A stretch of 12,816 nucleotides of DNA from an uncultured Mediterraneibacter sp. (GTDB taxonomy: Bacteria; Bacillota; Clostridia; Lachnospirales; Lachnospiraceae): NCBI RefSeq assembly GCF_934330165.1, contig NZ_CAKRGI010000043.1, positions 1-12,816 of the forward strand, given 5' to 3'. How positions within the stretch are numbered: position 1 is the stretch's first letter; every line of letters starts with the position of its first letter. The position numbers were made by a program, and so were the translations under genes. Below the pieces are notes generated by a model. The model ran no database searches. It was not told where the DNA came from and saw only the letters and a list, made by a program, of their open reading frames with translations. Below, piece after piece: positions 5,758-12,816 of the stretch.

Positions 5758-8373
5758 ATGAGAGAGAAGATTGTACTGATCGATGGACACAGCATACTGA
5801 ACCGGGCATTTTATGGCGTGCCGGATCTGACAAATTCGGAAGGACTTCACACGAATGCGGTATATGGTTTCCTGAATATTATGTTCAAAATACTGGATGA
5901 GGAAAAACCAGAATATCTGACGGTGACATTTGACGTGCATGCACCAACTTTCCGGCATGAAATGTATCAGGAATATAAAGGAACGAGAAAGCCGATGGCA
6001 GAAGAACTGCGTCAGCAGGTTCCGGTGATCAAAGAAGTCCTGAAGGCGATGAATATTGAAATTATTGAACAGGCAGGACTGGAAGCGGATGATCTTCTTG
6101 GAACGATTTCTCATCAGTGTGAAAAAGAAGGACTGGATGTCTCGATCATTTCTGGAGACCGCGATACACTTCAGCTGGCTACGGAGCATATCAAAGTGCG
6201 GATTCCGAAGACAAAGCAGGGAAAGACTGAAATTGAAGATTATCTTGCGGCTGATGTGAAAGAGCGTTATGGAGTGACTCCGACAGAATTTATTGATGTA
6301 AAAGCTTTGATGGGTGATACATCGGATAATATTCCCGGAGTTCCGGGAATTGGGGAAAAGACGGCGACCAAGATCATCCAGGAATATAAGACGATTGAAA
6401 ATGCATATGAGCATGTAGAAGAATTAAAGCCGCCAAGAGCAAGTAAGAATCTGAAAGAGTTCTGGGAGCAGGCACAGATGAGTAAGACGCTGGCGACTAT
6501 TAAGCTGGATGCGGAGACAGGATTTGATCTGAAGGGGGCAAGACATGGCAACCCTTATACGAAGGAAGCTCATGAGCTGTTCCAAAAGCTTCAGTTTAAG
6601 AATCTGCTGGGACGGTTCGATGTAGAAACTTCAGCAAATGATGTAGAAGCAGCTTTTTGTGAAGTGACAGGAAAAGCTGCGATTGAAAAGATATTTAAAG
6701 AGGCAGAGAAGGCAGGGAAGGTTGGAGTTGCATTTTCCAGAGATGAGGGAAATGTATTACCATTGTTCGCACATCCATCAGGAATTGGCAGAATCGCACT
6801 TTGTTATGCTGAGAAAAAGACGGTTACGATTCCGTGTGATATGGAGATGGATTTTGAAACTCTGGCAAGAATGATTTCTGATCTGGCAGGGAAGGTAAAA
6901 GTATTTTCTATGTGCGGACTGAAAGAATATCTCAATTATTTACCGCAGGCAAAGAGAGAGAACAGTTTTGACGTGATCGTGGCAGCTTATCTTTTGAATC
7001 CATTAAAGAGTGACTATGATTATGAGGATGTAGCGAGAGAGCAACTGGGACTTCTGATCGATGAAAAGGCAGAGGAAAGTACAAAGGCATGCTATGAAGC
7101 TTATACGGCATATATGGCAGTAGAACCGCTGAACCGGAAAATGGAAGAAGCCGGGATGACAGAACTGTTCCGGGAAATTGAGATGCCTCTGGTATTTACC
7201 CTGTATGAAATGGAGCAGGCAGGAATCCACGTGGAAGGCGAGGCATTGAAAGTCTATGGAGACCAGCTTGGAAGCCGGATCGTAGAACTGGAAAAAGAAA
7301 TATATGATATGGCAGGCGAGACGTTCAATATTAATTCTCCAAAGCAGCTGGGCGTGATCCTTTTTGAAAAACTGGAAATGCCGCATGCCAAGAAGACCAA
7401 GACCGGGTATTCTACAGCAGCAGATGTACTGGATAAGCTTGCACCGGAGTATCCGATCGTGGCAAAGATTCTGGAATATCGGCAGCTTACAAAGTTAAAA
7501 TCGACTTATGCTGACGGACTTGCTACATTTATCGGGCCGGATGGAAGGATTCATGGTAAATTTAACCAGACAATTACTGCAACAGGAAGAATCAGCAGTA
7601 CAGAACCGAATCTTCAGAATATTCCGGTGAGAATGGAACTGGGACGTCTGATCCGTAAGGTTTTTGTGCCGAAAGAGGGCTGTGTATTTGTGGATGCAGA
7701 TTATTCTCAGATTGAACTGAGGATCCTTGCTCACTGTTCGGGGGATGAGCAACTGATCCAGGCATACCGGGAGGCAAGGGATATTCACCGGATGACGGCA
7801 TCCCAGGTGTTCCATGTACCATTTGACGAGGTGACAGATCTTCAAAGAAGAAATGCCAAGGCGGTTAATTTTGGTATCGTTTATGGAATCAGTTCTTTTG
7901 GTTTAAGTCAGGATCTGAGTATTACAAGAAAAGAAGCAGCCAAATATATTGAACATTATTTTGAGACTTATCCGGGGATCAAAACTTTTCTGGATCAATG
8001 TGTGGCAGACGCAAAGGAGAAAGGCTATGCCGTGACATTATTCGGACGAAGAAGACCGGTGCCGGAGCTGAAATCCAGTAATTTTATGCAGAGAAGTTTT
8101 GGAGAACGTGTGGCAATGAATGCACCGATCCAGGGAACTGCGGCAGATATCATCAAGATTGCGATGATTCGTGTAAGTGATGAACTGAAGAAGCAAAATA
8201 TGAAGTCAAGAATGATCCTGCAGGTGCATGATGAGCTTCTGATCGAAGCGGCAGAAGAGGAAGTAGACGAAGTGAAAAAAATCTTAAAAGAAGAGATGGA
8301 ACATGCAGCGAGTCTTTCAGTTCCGCTTCTGGCAGATATGCATACAGGAAAGAACTGGTATGAGGCAAAATAA
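5758..8373 (+). CDS. polA: DNA polymerase I
   Basis: This 871-residue protein fills Okazaki-fragment and repair gaps. The N-terminal 5'-3' exonuclease (about 1-290) shows LIDGHSILNRAFYG, EADDLLG and GDTSDNIPGVPGIG. The C-terminal polymerase domain has motif A with D648 (DADYSQIELR), the fingers helix with R697, K701, F705 and Y709, and motif C with H824-D825-E826. These agree with E. coli numbering at a constant offset of 57. Phe at 705 predicts the normal discrimination against dideoxynucleotides. The middle 3'-5' exonuclease domain lacks its metal ligands (S327 where E. coli has D355, and no acidic pair at the other sites), so proofreading should be absent, as in many Firmicutes Pol I enzymes. 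It heads a tightly packed run of genes. Confidence 0.98.
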   Translation: MREKIVLIDGHSILNRAFYGVPDLTNSEGLHTNAVYGFLNIMFKILDEEKPEYLTVTFDVHAPTFRHEMYQEYKGTRKPMAEELRQQVPVIKEVLKAMNIEIIEQAGLEADDLLGTISHQCEKEGLDVSIISGDRDTLQLATEHIKVRIPKTKQGKTEIEDYLAADVKERYGVTPTEFIDVKALMGDTSDNIPGVPGIGEKTATKIIQEYKTIENAYEHVEELKPPRASKNLKEFWEQAQMSKTLATIKLDAETGFDLKGARHGNPYTKEAHELFQKLQFKNLLGRFDVETSANDVEAAFCEVTGKAAIEKIFKEAEKAGKVGVAFSRDEGNVLPLFAHPSGIGRIALCYAEKKTVTIPCDMEMDFETLARMISDLAGKVKVFSMCGLKEYLNYLPQAKRENSFDVIVAAYLLNPLKSDYDYEDVAREQLGLLIDEKAEESTKACYEAYTAYMAVEPLNRKMEEAGMTELFREIEMPLVFTLYEMEQAGIHVEGEALKVYGDQLGSRIVELEKEIYDMAGETFNINSPKQLGVILFEKLEMPHAKKTKTGYSTAADVLDKLAPEYPIVAKILEYRQLTKLKSTYADGLATFIGPDGRIHGKFNQTITATGRISSTEPNLQNIPVRMELGRLIRKVFVPKEGCVFVDADYSQIELRILAHCSGDEQLIQAYREARDIHRMTASQVFHVPFDEVTDLQRRNAKAVNFGIVYGISSFGLSQDLSITRKEAAKYIEHYFETYPGIKTFLDQCVADAKEKGYAVTLFGRRRPVPELKSSNFMQRSFGERVAMNAPIQGTAADIIKIAMIRVSDELKKQNMKSRMILQVHDELLIEAAEEEVDEVKKILKEEMEHAASLSVPLLADMHTGKNWYEAK

Positions 8374-8374
8374 T

Positions 8375-8953
8375 ATGAAAGTAATAGGGATCACCGGAGG
8401 AGTAGGATCTGGAAAAAGTGCAGTACTTGCCTGGATGGAGCAGGAGTATGGAGCGTGTATCTGTCAGATGGACGAAGTTGCGAAGCAGCTTCAAAGAAAG
8501 GGAACGGAATGTTTCCAAAAGATCGTAGATGAATTTGGCGATGCTGTCGTTGGAGAAGACGGGGAACTAGATCGGAAACAACTGGGTAAAATAGTATTCT
8601 CAAGTGCGGAAAAATTGCAGTGCCTGAATGCAATCGTGCATCCGGCAGTGTTGAAATGGGTGCAGAAGGATATTGATGAGAAGAGAAAGCAGGGAAAGTC
8701 TCTATATGTCGTAGAAGCGGCACTTCTGACGGATACAGGAAGAGAGCTGTGCGATGGGTTGTGGTATATTTATACTTCTGAAAATATCCGCAGGCAGAGA
8801 CTGAAAGCCTCCAGGCATTATACAGATGAGAAGATTACAGATATGATTGCTTCACAGCCATCGGAAGATACATTCCGGCAGGCGTGTCAGGCAGTGATTG
8901 ATAACAGTGGAGACTTTGAAGATACAAAAAGACAAATAGGAGATAAGTTATAA
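8375..8953 (+). CDS. coaE: Dephospho-CoA kinase
   Basis: This 192-residue enzyme carries out the last step of CoA synthesis, ATP-dependent phosphorylation of dephospho-CoA. The P-loop GGVGSGKS sits at residues 8-15, followed by CQMDEVAKQL where the family has its DAD-type substrate motif, then LNAIVHPAV and a C-terminal region with RRQRLKASRH. The length is normal. The start at 8375 is 1 nt after the polA stop. An in-frame ATG at 8360, inside polA, has an equally good ribosome site and would add five residues. The polA-coaE pairing is common in Firmicutes, though mutM, often placed between them, is absent here. Confidence 0.95.
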   Translation: MKVIGITGGVGSGKSAVLAWMEQEYGACICQMDEVAKQLQRKGTECFQKIVDEFGDAVVGEDGELDRKQLGKIVFSSAEKLQCLNAIVHPAVLKWVQKDIDEKRKQGKSLYVVEAALLTDTGRELCDGLWYIYTSENIRRQRLKASRHYTDEKITDMIASQPSEDTFRQACQAVIDNSGDFEDTKRQIGDKL

Positions 8954-8954
8954 A

Positions 8955-9752
8955 ATGAGAATGTGCAGCATTGCAAGTGGAAGCAGCGGGAACTGTATTT
9001 ATGTGGGAAGTGATCATACGCATCTGCTTGTGGATACTGGGATCAGTAAAAAAAGAATCGAAGAGGGACTGAAGACACTGGATCTGAAAGGAGATGATCT
9101 GAATGGAATCCTGATCACGCATGAACATTCAGATCATATTCAGGGCCTGGGAGTATTCAGCAGAAAGTATCAGATCCCGATCTATGCCACAAAAGGTACA
9201 TTAGAAGGAATAAAAAGTTATTCAGGACTCGGAAAGATGCCGGAGGGATTATATCATCCGATCCATACAGATGAGCCGTTTACGCTGGGGGATATTGATA
9301 TTCATCCTTTTGAGATTTCACATGATGCGAACGAACCGGCGGGATACCGGCTGGAGTGCGGAGCAAAATCAGTTGCTGTTGCAACGGATCTCGGCAAGTA
9401 TGATTCGTATACAGTGAAAAATTTACAGAATCTGGATGCAGTCCTGCTGGAGGCAAATCATGATATCCATATGCTGGAGGTAGGCGGATATCCATATTAT
9501 CTGAAACAGAGGATTCTTGGAGACAGAGGTCATTTATCAAATGAATTGTCAGGACAGCTCCTTTGTGATATACTACATGATAATCTGAAATATATTATGC
9601 TGGGACACCTAAGCAGGGAGAATAATTATGCAAAGCTTGCTTATGAGACAGTAAAACTGGAAGTGACTCTGGCAGATAATGAATATAAGGGAGAAGATCT
9701 TGATATGTTTGTTGCAAGCAGAGATTCAGTTTCAGAGATTGTTACGGTATGA
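8955..9752 (+). CDS. Metallo-beta-lactamase-fold hydrolase, WalJ/YycJ-like
   Basis: This 265-residue cytosolic metal-dependent hydrolase has the signature THEHSDHIQGL (H56, H58, D60, H61) and further ligands in EISHDANEP, ATDLGKYD and the late LGHLSREN. The opening CSIASGSSGNCIYVG and overall length match the YycJ/WalJ branch, thought to act as exonucleases in DNA repair. A role next to polA would fit this. It starts 1 nt after the coaE stop, with AGGAGA (8938-8943) inside the end of coaE. It has no signal peptide. Confidence 0.9.
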   Translation: MRMCSIASGSSGNCIYVGSDHTHLLVDTGISKKRIEEGLKTLDLKGDDLNGILITHEHSDHIQGLGVFSRKYQIPIYATKGTLEGIKSYSGLGKMPEGLYHPIHTDEPFTLGDIDIHPFEISHDANEPAGYRLECGAKSVAVATDLGKYDSYTVKNLQNLDAVLLEANHDIHMLEVGGYPYYLKQRILGDRGHLSNELSGQLLCDILHDNLKYIMLGHLSRENNYAKLAYETVKLEVTLADNEYKGEDLDMFVASRDSVSEIVTV

Positions 9753-9781
9753 TCAGATTTATAACAAAAAGCGGAGGTACA

Positions 9782-10060
9782 ATGAAAATGAAAAAATGTA
9801 TTGTCACAGTACTTGGAAAAGACACGGTGGGAATTATTGCGAGAGTGTGTACATATCTGGCGGAGAACGGGATCAATATTTTAGATATCTCTCAGACGAT
9901 CGTGCAAGGATATTTTAATATGATGATGATCGTTGATGTTTCAAATCTGAAAAAAGATTTTACAGAGGTATGCGATGAAATGGATACACTCGGAAAAGAA
10001 ATTGGAGTAAGTATCCGTTGCCAGAGAGAAGAGATCTTTGAGAAAATGCACAGATTATAG
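9782..10060 (+). CDS. ACT-domain protein, UPF0237 family
   Basis: This 92-residue protein consists almost wholly of one ACT fold: CIVTVLGKDTVGIIARV (strand, ligand loop, helix), NGINILDISQTIVQGYF and NMMMIVDVS. ACT domains bind amino acids or related small molecules and control partner enzymes. The family is routinely found beside UPF0210 genes, as here, which suggests a regulatory partner. GGAGG (9773-9777) lies 4 nt before the chosen ATG and 10 nt before a second in-frame ATG at 9788, so the true start may be either. Confidence 0.9.
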   Translation: MKMKKCIVTVLGKDTVGIIARVCTYLAENGINILDISQTIVQGYFNMMMIVDVSNLKKDFTEVCDEMDTLGKEIGVSIRCQREEIFEKMHRL

Positions 10061-10107
10061 GATTTACCGTACAGCAGTGAAGAGACATAGAAGATGAGGA
10101 TAAGATT

Positions 10108-11472
10108 ATGATTAATATGTATGAAGTTTCAGAGACAAATAAGATGATCGAGCATGAGAACCTGGATGTCCGTACGATCACCCTGGGAATCAGCCTTCTG
10201 GATTGCATTGACTCTGATCTGGATCAGTTAAATCAGAATATTTATAATAAGATCACGACAGTTGCAAAGGATCTTGTATCTACAGGACAGGATATCGAAA
10301 AAGAATTTGGAATCCCGATCGTGAATAAGAGAATTTCCATTACCCCGGTTTCACTGGTCGGCGGCTCAGCCTGTAAGACTCCGGAAGATTATGTGACGAT
10401 CGCAAGGACACTGGATAAGGCAGCGAAAGAAGTCGGTGTGAATTTTATTGGCGGATATTCAGCACTTGTTTCAAAAGGGATGACGAAGAGTGAAGAGAAT
10501 CTGATCCGTTCCATTCCGCAGGCACTGGCTGAGACGGAACGGATCTGTAGTTCCGTAAATGTCGGGTCGACGAAAACCGGGATCAATATGGATGCGGTAC
10601 GACTCTGTGGTCAGATCGTAAAAGAAGCGGCAGAAGCGACAAAGGACAATGATTCCCTTGGATGTGCAAAGCTGGTGATTTTCTGCAATGCACCGGATGA
10701 TAATCCATTTATGGCGGGTGCATTCCTTGGAGTGACAGAGGCAGATGCAGTTATCAATGTAGGAGTCAGCGGACCGGGTGTAGTTAAGAAGGCATTGGAA
10801 AAAGTGCGTGGAAAAGGATTTGAGGAACTTTGCGAGACGATCAAGAAGACCGCATTCAAAGTTACGAGAGTGGGTCAGCTTGTGGCAGGAGAGGCTTCTG
10901 CAAGACTGGGAATCCCATTTGGTATTGTAGATCTTTCCCTTGCACCAACTCCTGCAGTTGGAGACAGTGTTGCGGAGATTTTGGAAGAGATCGGACTTGA
11001 GCGGGTAGGAGCTCCGGGAACAACAGCGGCTCTTGCTATGCTGAACGATCAGGTGAAAAAAGGTGGCGTTATGGCATCTTCCTACGTGGGAGGGTTAAGC
11101 GGTGCTTTTATTCCGGTCAGTGAAGATCAGGGTATGATCGATGCAGTTCATGCAGGATCACTGACGCTGGAGAAACTTGAAGCGATGACCTGTGTATGCT
11201 CTGTAGGACTGGATATGATCGCAATTCCGGGCAAGACATCTGCTGCAACAATTTCCGGTATCATTGCAGATGAGATGGCGATCGGTATGGTGAACCAGAA
11301 GACAACGGCAGTCCGTCTGATTCCGGTGATCGGAAAAGATGTAGGGGATACGGCAGAGTTTGGAGGACTTCTCGGATATGCTCCGATCATGCCTGTAAAT
11401 GAGTTCGGATGTGATGCATTTATTAACAGAAAGGGAAGAATCCCTGCACCGATCCACAGTTTTAAGAATTAA
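10108..11472 (+). CDS. UPF0210 (DUF711, 'PFL family') protein
   Basis: This 454-residue full-length member of a conserved family is often labelled PFL family from its structural likeness to pyruvate formate-lyase. Its reaction is not established. Conserved-looking stretches are [15 protein letters not shown] near the N-terminus, [34 protein letters not shown] and [12 protein letters not shown]. It shows no signal peptide or clear membrane helix. No glycyl-radical motif is recognisable. GAGGA ends 7 nt before the ATG. The gene lies 47 bp after the ACT-domain gene, the usual partner, so the two probably form one functional unit. Confidence 0.92.
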   Translation: MINMYEVSETNKMIEHENLDVRTITLGISLLDCIDSDLDQLNQNIYNKITTVAKDLVSTGQDIEKEFGIPIVNKRISITPVSLVGGSACKTPEDYVTIARTLDKAAKEVGVNFIGGYSALVSKGMTKSEENLIRSIPQALAETERICSSVNVGSTKTGINMDAVRLCGQIVKEAAEATKDNDSLGCAKLVIFCNAPDDNPFMAGAFLGVTEADAVINVGVSGPGVVKKALEKVRGKGFEELCETIKKTAFKVTRVGQLVAGEASARLGIPFGIVDLSLAPTPAVGDSVAEILEEIGLERVGAPGTTAALAMLNDQVKKGGVMASSYVGGLSGAFIPVSEDQGMIDAVHAGSLTLEKLEAMTCVCSVGLDMIAIPGKTSAATISGIIADEMAIGMVNQKTTAVRLIPVIGKDVGDTAEFGGLLGYAPIMPVNEFGCDAFINRKGRIPAPIHSFKN

Positions 11473-11551
11473 AATGCAAGAGTCCCGGGAATGGGATGCG
11501 AAGAAAGGAATGCGGACACTTTGGAATGCCCGCCTGATAAGGAGAAGTTGA

Positions 11552-12409
11552 ATGAGTAAAGTTGCAATTGTAACGGACAGCAATAGCGGAATTACGCAGA
11601 AGCGGGGTGAAGAACTGGGAATCTACGTGCTTCCGATGCCGTTTTTCATTGACGGTGAATTATATTTAGAAGATATTACGCTTTCACAGGAACAGTTCTA
11701 CGAAAAACTGGGAGCTGATTCTGAAATTTCTACATCCCAGCCATCGCCGGGAGATGTCATGGATCTGTGGGATAAGCTTTTAGTGGATTATGATGAAATC
11801 GTGTGCATTCCGATGTCAAGTGGTTTGAGCAGTACCTGTGAAACGGCTCTTTCACTGGCACAGGATTATGATGAAAAAGTACAGGTTGTCAATAATCAGA
11901 GGATTTCCGTTACGCAGGAACAGTCAGTTTACGATGCGATCAAGCTGCGTGATGAAGGGAAATCTGCCGCAGAGATCAGACAGGTGCTGGAAAAAGAAAA
12001 AATGCAGGCGAGTATCTATGTCACAGTAGATACGTTGAAGTATCTGAAAAAGGGTGGAAGAATCACTCCGGCAGCAGCAGCTATTGGAACGGTATTGAAT
12101 TTAAAGCCGGTTCTTCAGATCCAGGGAGAGAAGCTGGATGCATTTGCAAAAGTCAGAGGCTGGAAGGCAGCGAAGAAGACGATGCTCAATGCTATCGAAA
12201 AAGATCTGACAGACCGCTTTGCGGATGTAAAAGATCAGATGGTTCTTGGAATGGCGTATACGTGCAGCAAAGAAGAGGCAGACGAGTGGAAAAAGGAAAT
12301 CCAGACCCGGTTTCCGGAGTATGAACTGGTAGAAGGTTCCCTGTCGCTGAGTATTGCATGCCATATTGGACCGGGAGCGATGGCGGTTACCTGTATGAAG
12401 AGAGTATAA
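11552..12409 (+). CDS. DegV-family fatty-acid-binding protein
   Basis: This 285-residue DegV (FakB-like) protein belongs to a family that holds a fatty acid while it is phosphorylated by a FakA kinase for phospholipid synthesis. Family signs: VTDSNSGI (7-14), TSQPSPGD (61-68) and the lipid-carboxylate-binding loop SSGLSSTC (89-96), then GRITPAAAAIGTVLNLKPVL and a C-terminal HIGPGAMAV. No FakA gene is in the window. AAGGAG (11539-11544) gives a strong ribosome site. A 79-bp gap separates it from the UPF0210 gene with no good terminator, so it may be co-transcribed. Its TAA stop overlaps by three bases the first bases of the right repeat copy. Confidence 0.93.
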   Translation: MSKVAIVTDSNSGITQKRGEELGIYVLPMPFFIDGELYLEDITLSQEQFYEKLGADSEISTSQPSPGDVMDLWDKLLVDYDEIVCIPMSSGLSSTCETALSLAQDYDEKVQVVNNQRISVTQEQSVYDAIKLRDEGKSAAEIRQVLEKEKMQASIYVTVDTLKYLKKGGRITPAAAAIGTVLNLKPVLQIQGEKLDAFAKVRGWKAAKKTMLNAIEKDLTDRFADVKDQMVLGMAYTCSKEEADEWKKEIQTRFPEYELVEGSLSLSIACHIGPGAMAVTCMKRV

Positions 12410-12816
12410 ATTTGTAGTTGTTGAGGAGCATATATCCCGGCAGCAGGAAGTTTTTTTGACAGAAGAGCGTCCATATCCGCACTTGTTGCTGCATCGCAGT
12501 GCAGGATCCGCTTTACCTCAGCCCGTTGACAACTTGTAACAGAAACGTGGAAATGCTCGTGCAAAGGCATTCGCATTTACGTTCCTTAACAAGTTGGGCA
12601 AAGTGTCTTCGGAACGCTCCCTGTCAATGCACTGCTCACGCAGCAGCAAGTGCGGATATTTTGCTTTTCAAGTCAGAAAGCGTTCCTCGCACCGGGACAT
12701 TTTCTCCCAACAAATACGAAATTTCAATAAGAAATAGAAAGCCGGAAGGTTACCAACTAAGATATTATATCCTGCGTTTTGCAGGTCGTTTATCCTGGTC
12801 GATAACCTTCCGGCTC
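12408..12816 (+). repeat. Right copy of long palindromic repeat, possible structured RNA (cut by window end)
   Basis: This is the fuller of the two copies. On paper it folds into one long hairpin: a closing stem of 12408-12440 with 12692-12724 (about 33 bp, a few mismatches); a long-range stem of 12473-12492 with 12640-12659 (19 of 20 pairs Watson-Crick in register); a central hairpin at 12521-12599 with GCCC/GGGC, AACTTGT/ACAAGTT and AAATGC/GCATTT; and a side stem GGAAC-GCT at 12611-12618 with its complement near 12678-12685. A second hairpin at 12741-12814 (GCCGGAAGGTTA arms) follows. Relative to the left copy it has 83 extra nt (12615-12697). It starts at the degV stop, so it would form that transcript's 3' end. 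It contains no credible gene. The true outer end lies beyond the window. Confidence 0.88.
12741..12814 (+). terminator. Outer hairpin of right repeat, probable terminator (T-run outside window)
   Basis: GCCGGAAGGTTA (12741-12752) pairs with TAACCTTCCGGC (12803-12814), with the inner CCTGC/GCAGG hairpin as in the left copy. In the left copy this hairpin is followed by six T's. Here the following bases are outside the window, so termination of the degV transcript at this point is inferred from the other copy. Confidence 0.5.

Noticed and set aside
5719..6414. 231-residue minus-strand open frame opposite polA
   Set aside because: It lies wholly opposite a clear polA and its leader, has no family signature or ribosome site, and has the Cys/Phe/Ile/His-rich look of an antisense shadow.
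11473..11551. Terminator or riboswitch before degV
   Set aside because: Only a short GCGG/CCGC pairing is seen, with no T-run and no recognisable aptamer.

Overview
The window looks like chromosomal DNA of a gut Lachnospiraceae-type Firmicute, near Ruminococcus/Mediterraneibacter, Dorea or Blautia. This is inferred from the AT-leaning base composition, strong AGGAGG-like ribosome sites, Clostridia-like gene content (an ACT-domain/UPF0210 pair, DegV, a WalJ/YycJ-type metallo-hydrolase next to coaE) and protein style. Species cannot be fixed from sequence alone.

Layout. (1) 50-375 is one copy of a long palindromic repeat. (2) 402-1622 holds a Gre-family transcription factor and a HAD phosphatase. 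(3) 1696-3741 is a unit with its own promoter: a TrmB-type regulator overlapping an unusual diaminopimelate-decarboxylase-like gene. (4) 3753-3964 is a compact tRNA-Leu(CAA) unit with promoter, leader hairpin, tRNA and terminator. (5) 4001-4958 is a small AT-rich island: a 56-residue protein whose stop overlaps the GTG start of a GNAT-like acetyltransferase. It has its own promoter with a palindrome across the -35, and I read it as a candidate toxin-antitoxin module. (6) 4967-5590 is a second HAD phosphatase on the minus strand, divergent from (7) a long plus-strand run at 5758-12409: polA, coaE, a WalJ-like hydrolase, an ACT-domain protein, a UPF0210 protein and a DegV lipid-binding protein. 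(8) 12408-12816 is the second copy of the palindromic repeat, inverted relative to the first and cut by the window end.

The genes are mostly housekeeping: replication and repair, CoA synthesis, transcript cleavage, lysine or peptidoglycan precursor synthesis, and fatty-acid handling. The most unusual signal is the repeat pair. The two copies share 326 bp with 8 substitutions by my count, apart from an 83-nt block present only in the right copy. All five differences inside the only open frame would change an amino acid, so the element is almost certainly not protein-coding. It folds on paper into one giant hairpin: a closing stem of about 33 bp, a 20-bp long-range stem and a central 79-nt hairpin. 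A 14-bp terminator-like hairpin with a T-run follows at the outer end. It is either a palindromic miniature mobile element or an undescribed structured RNA that can also end transcription. The candidate GNAT module is the second point of interest.
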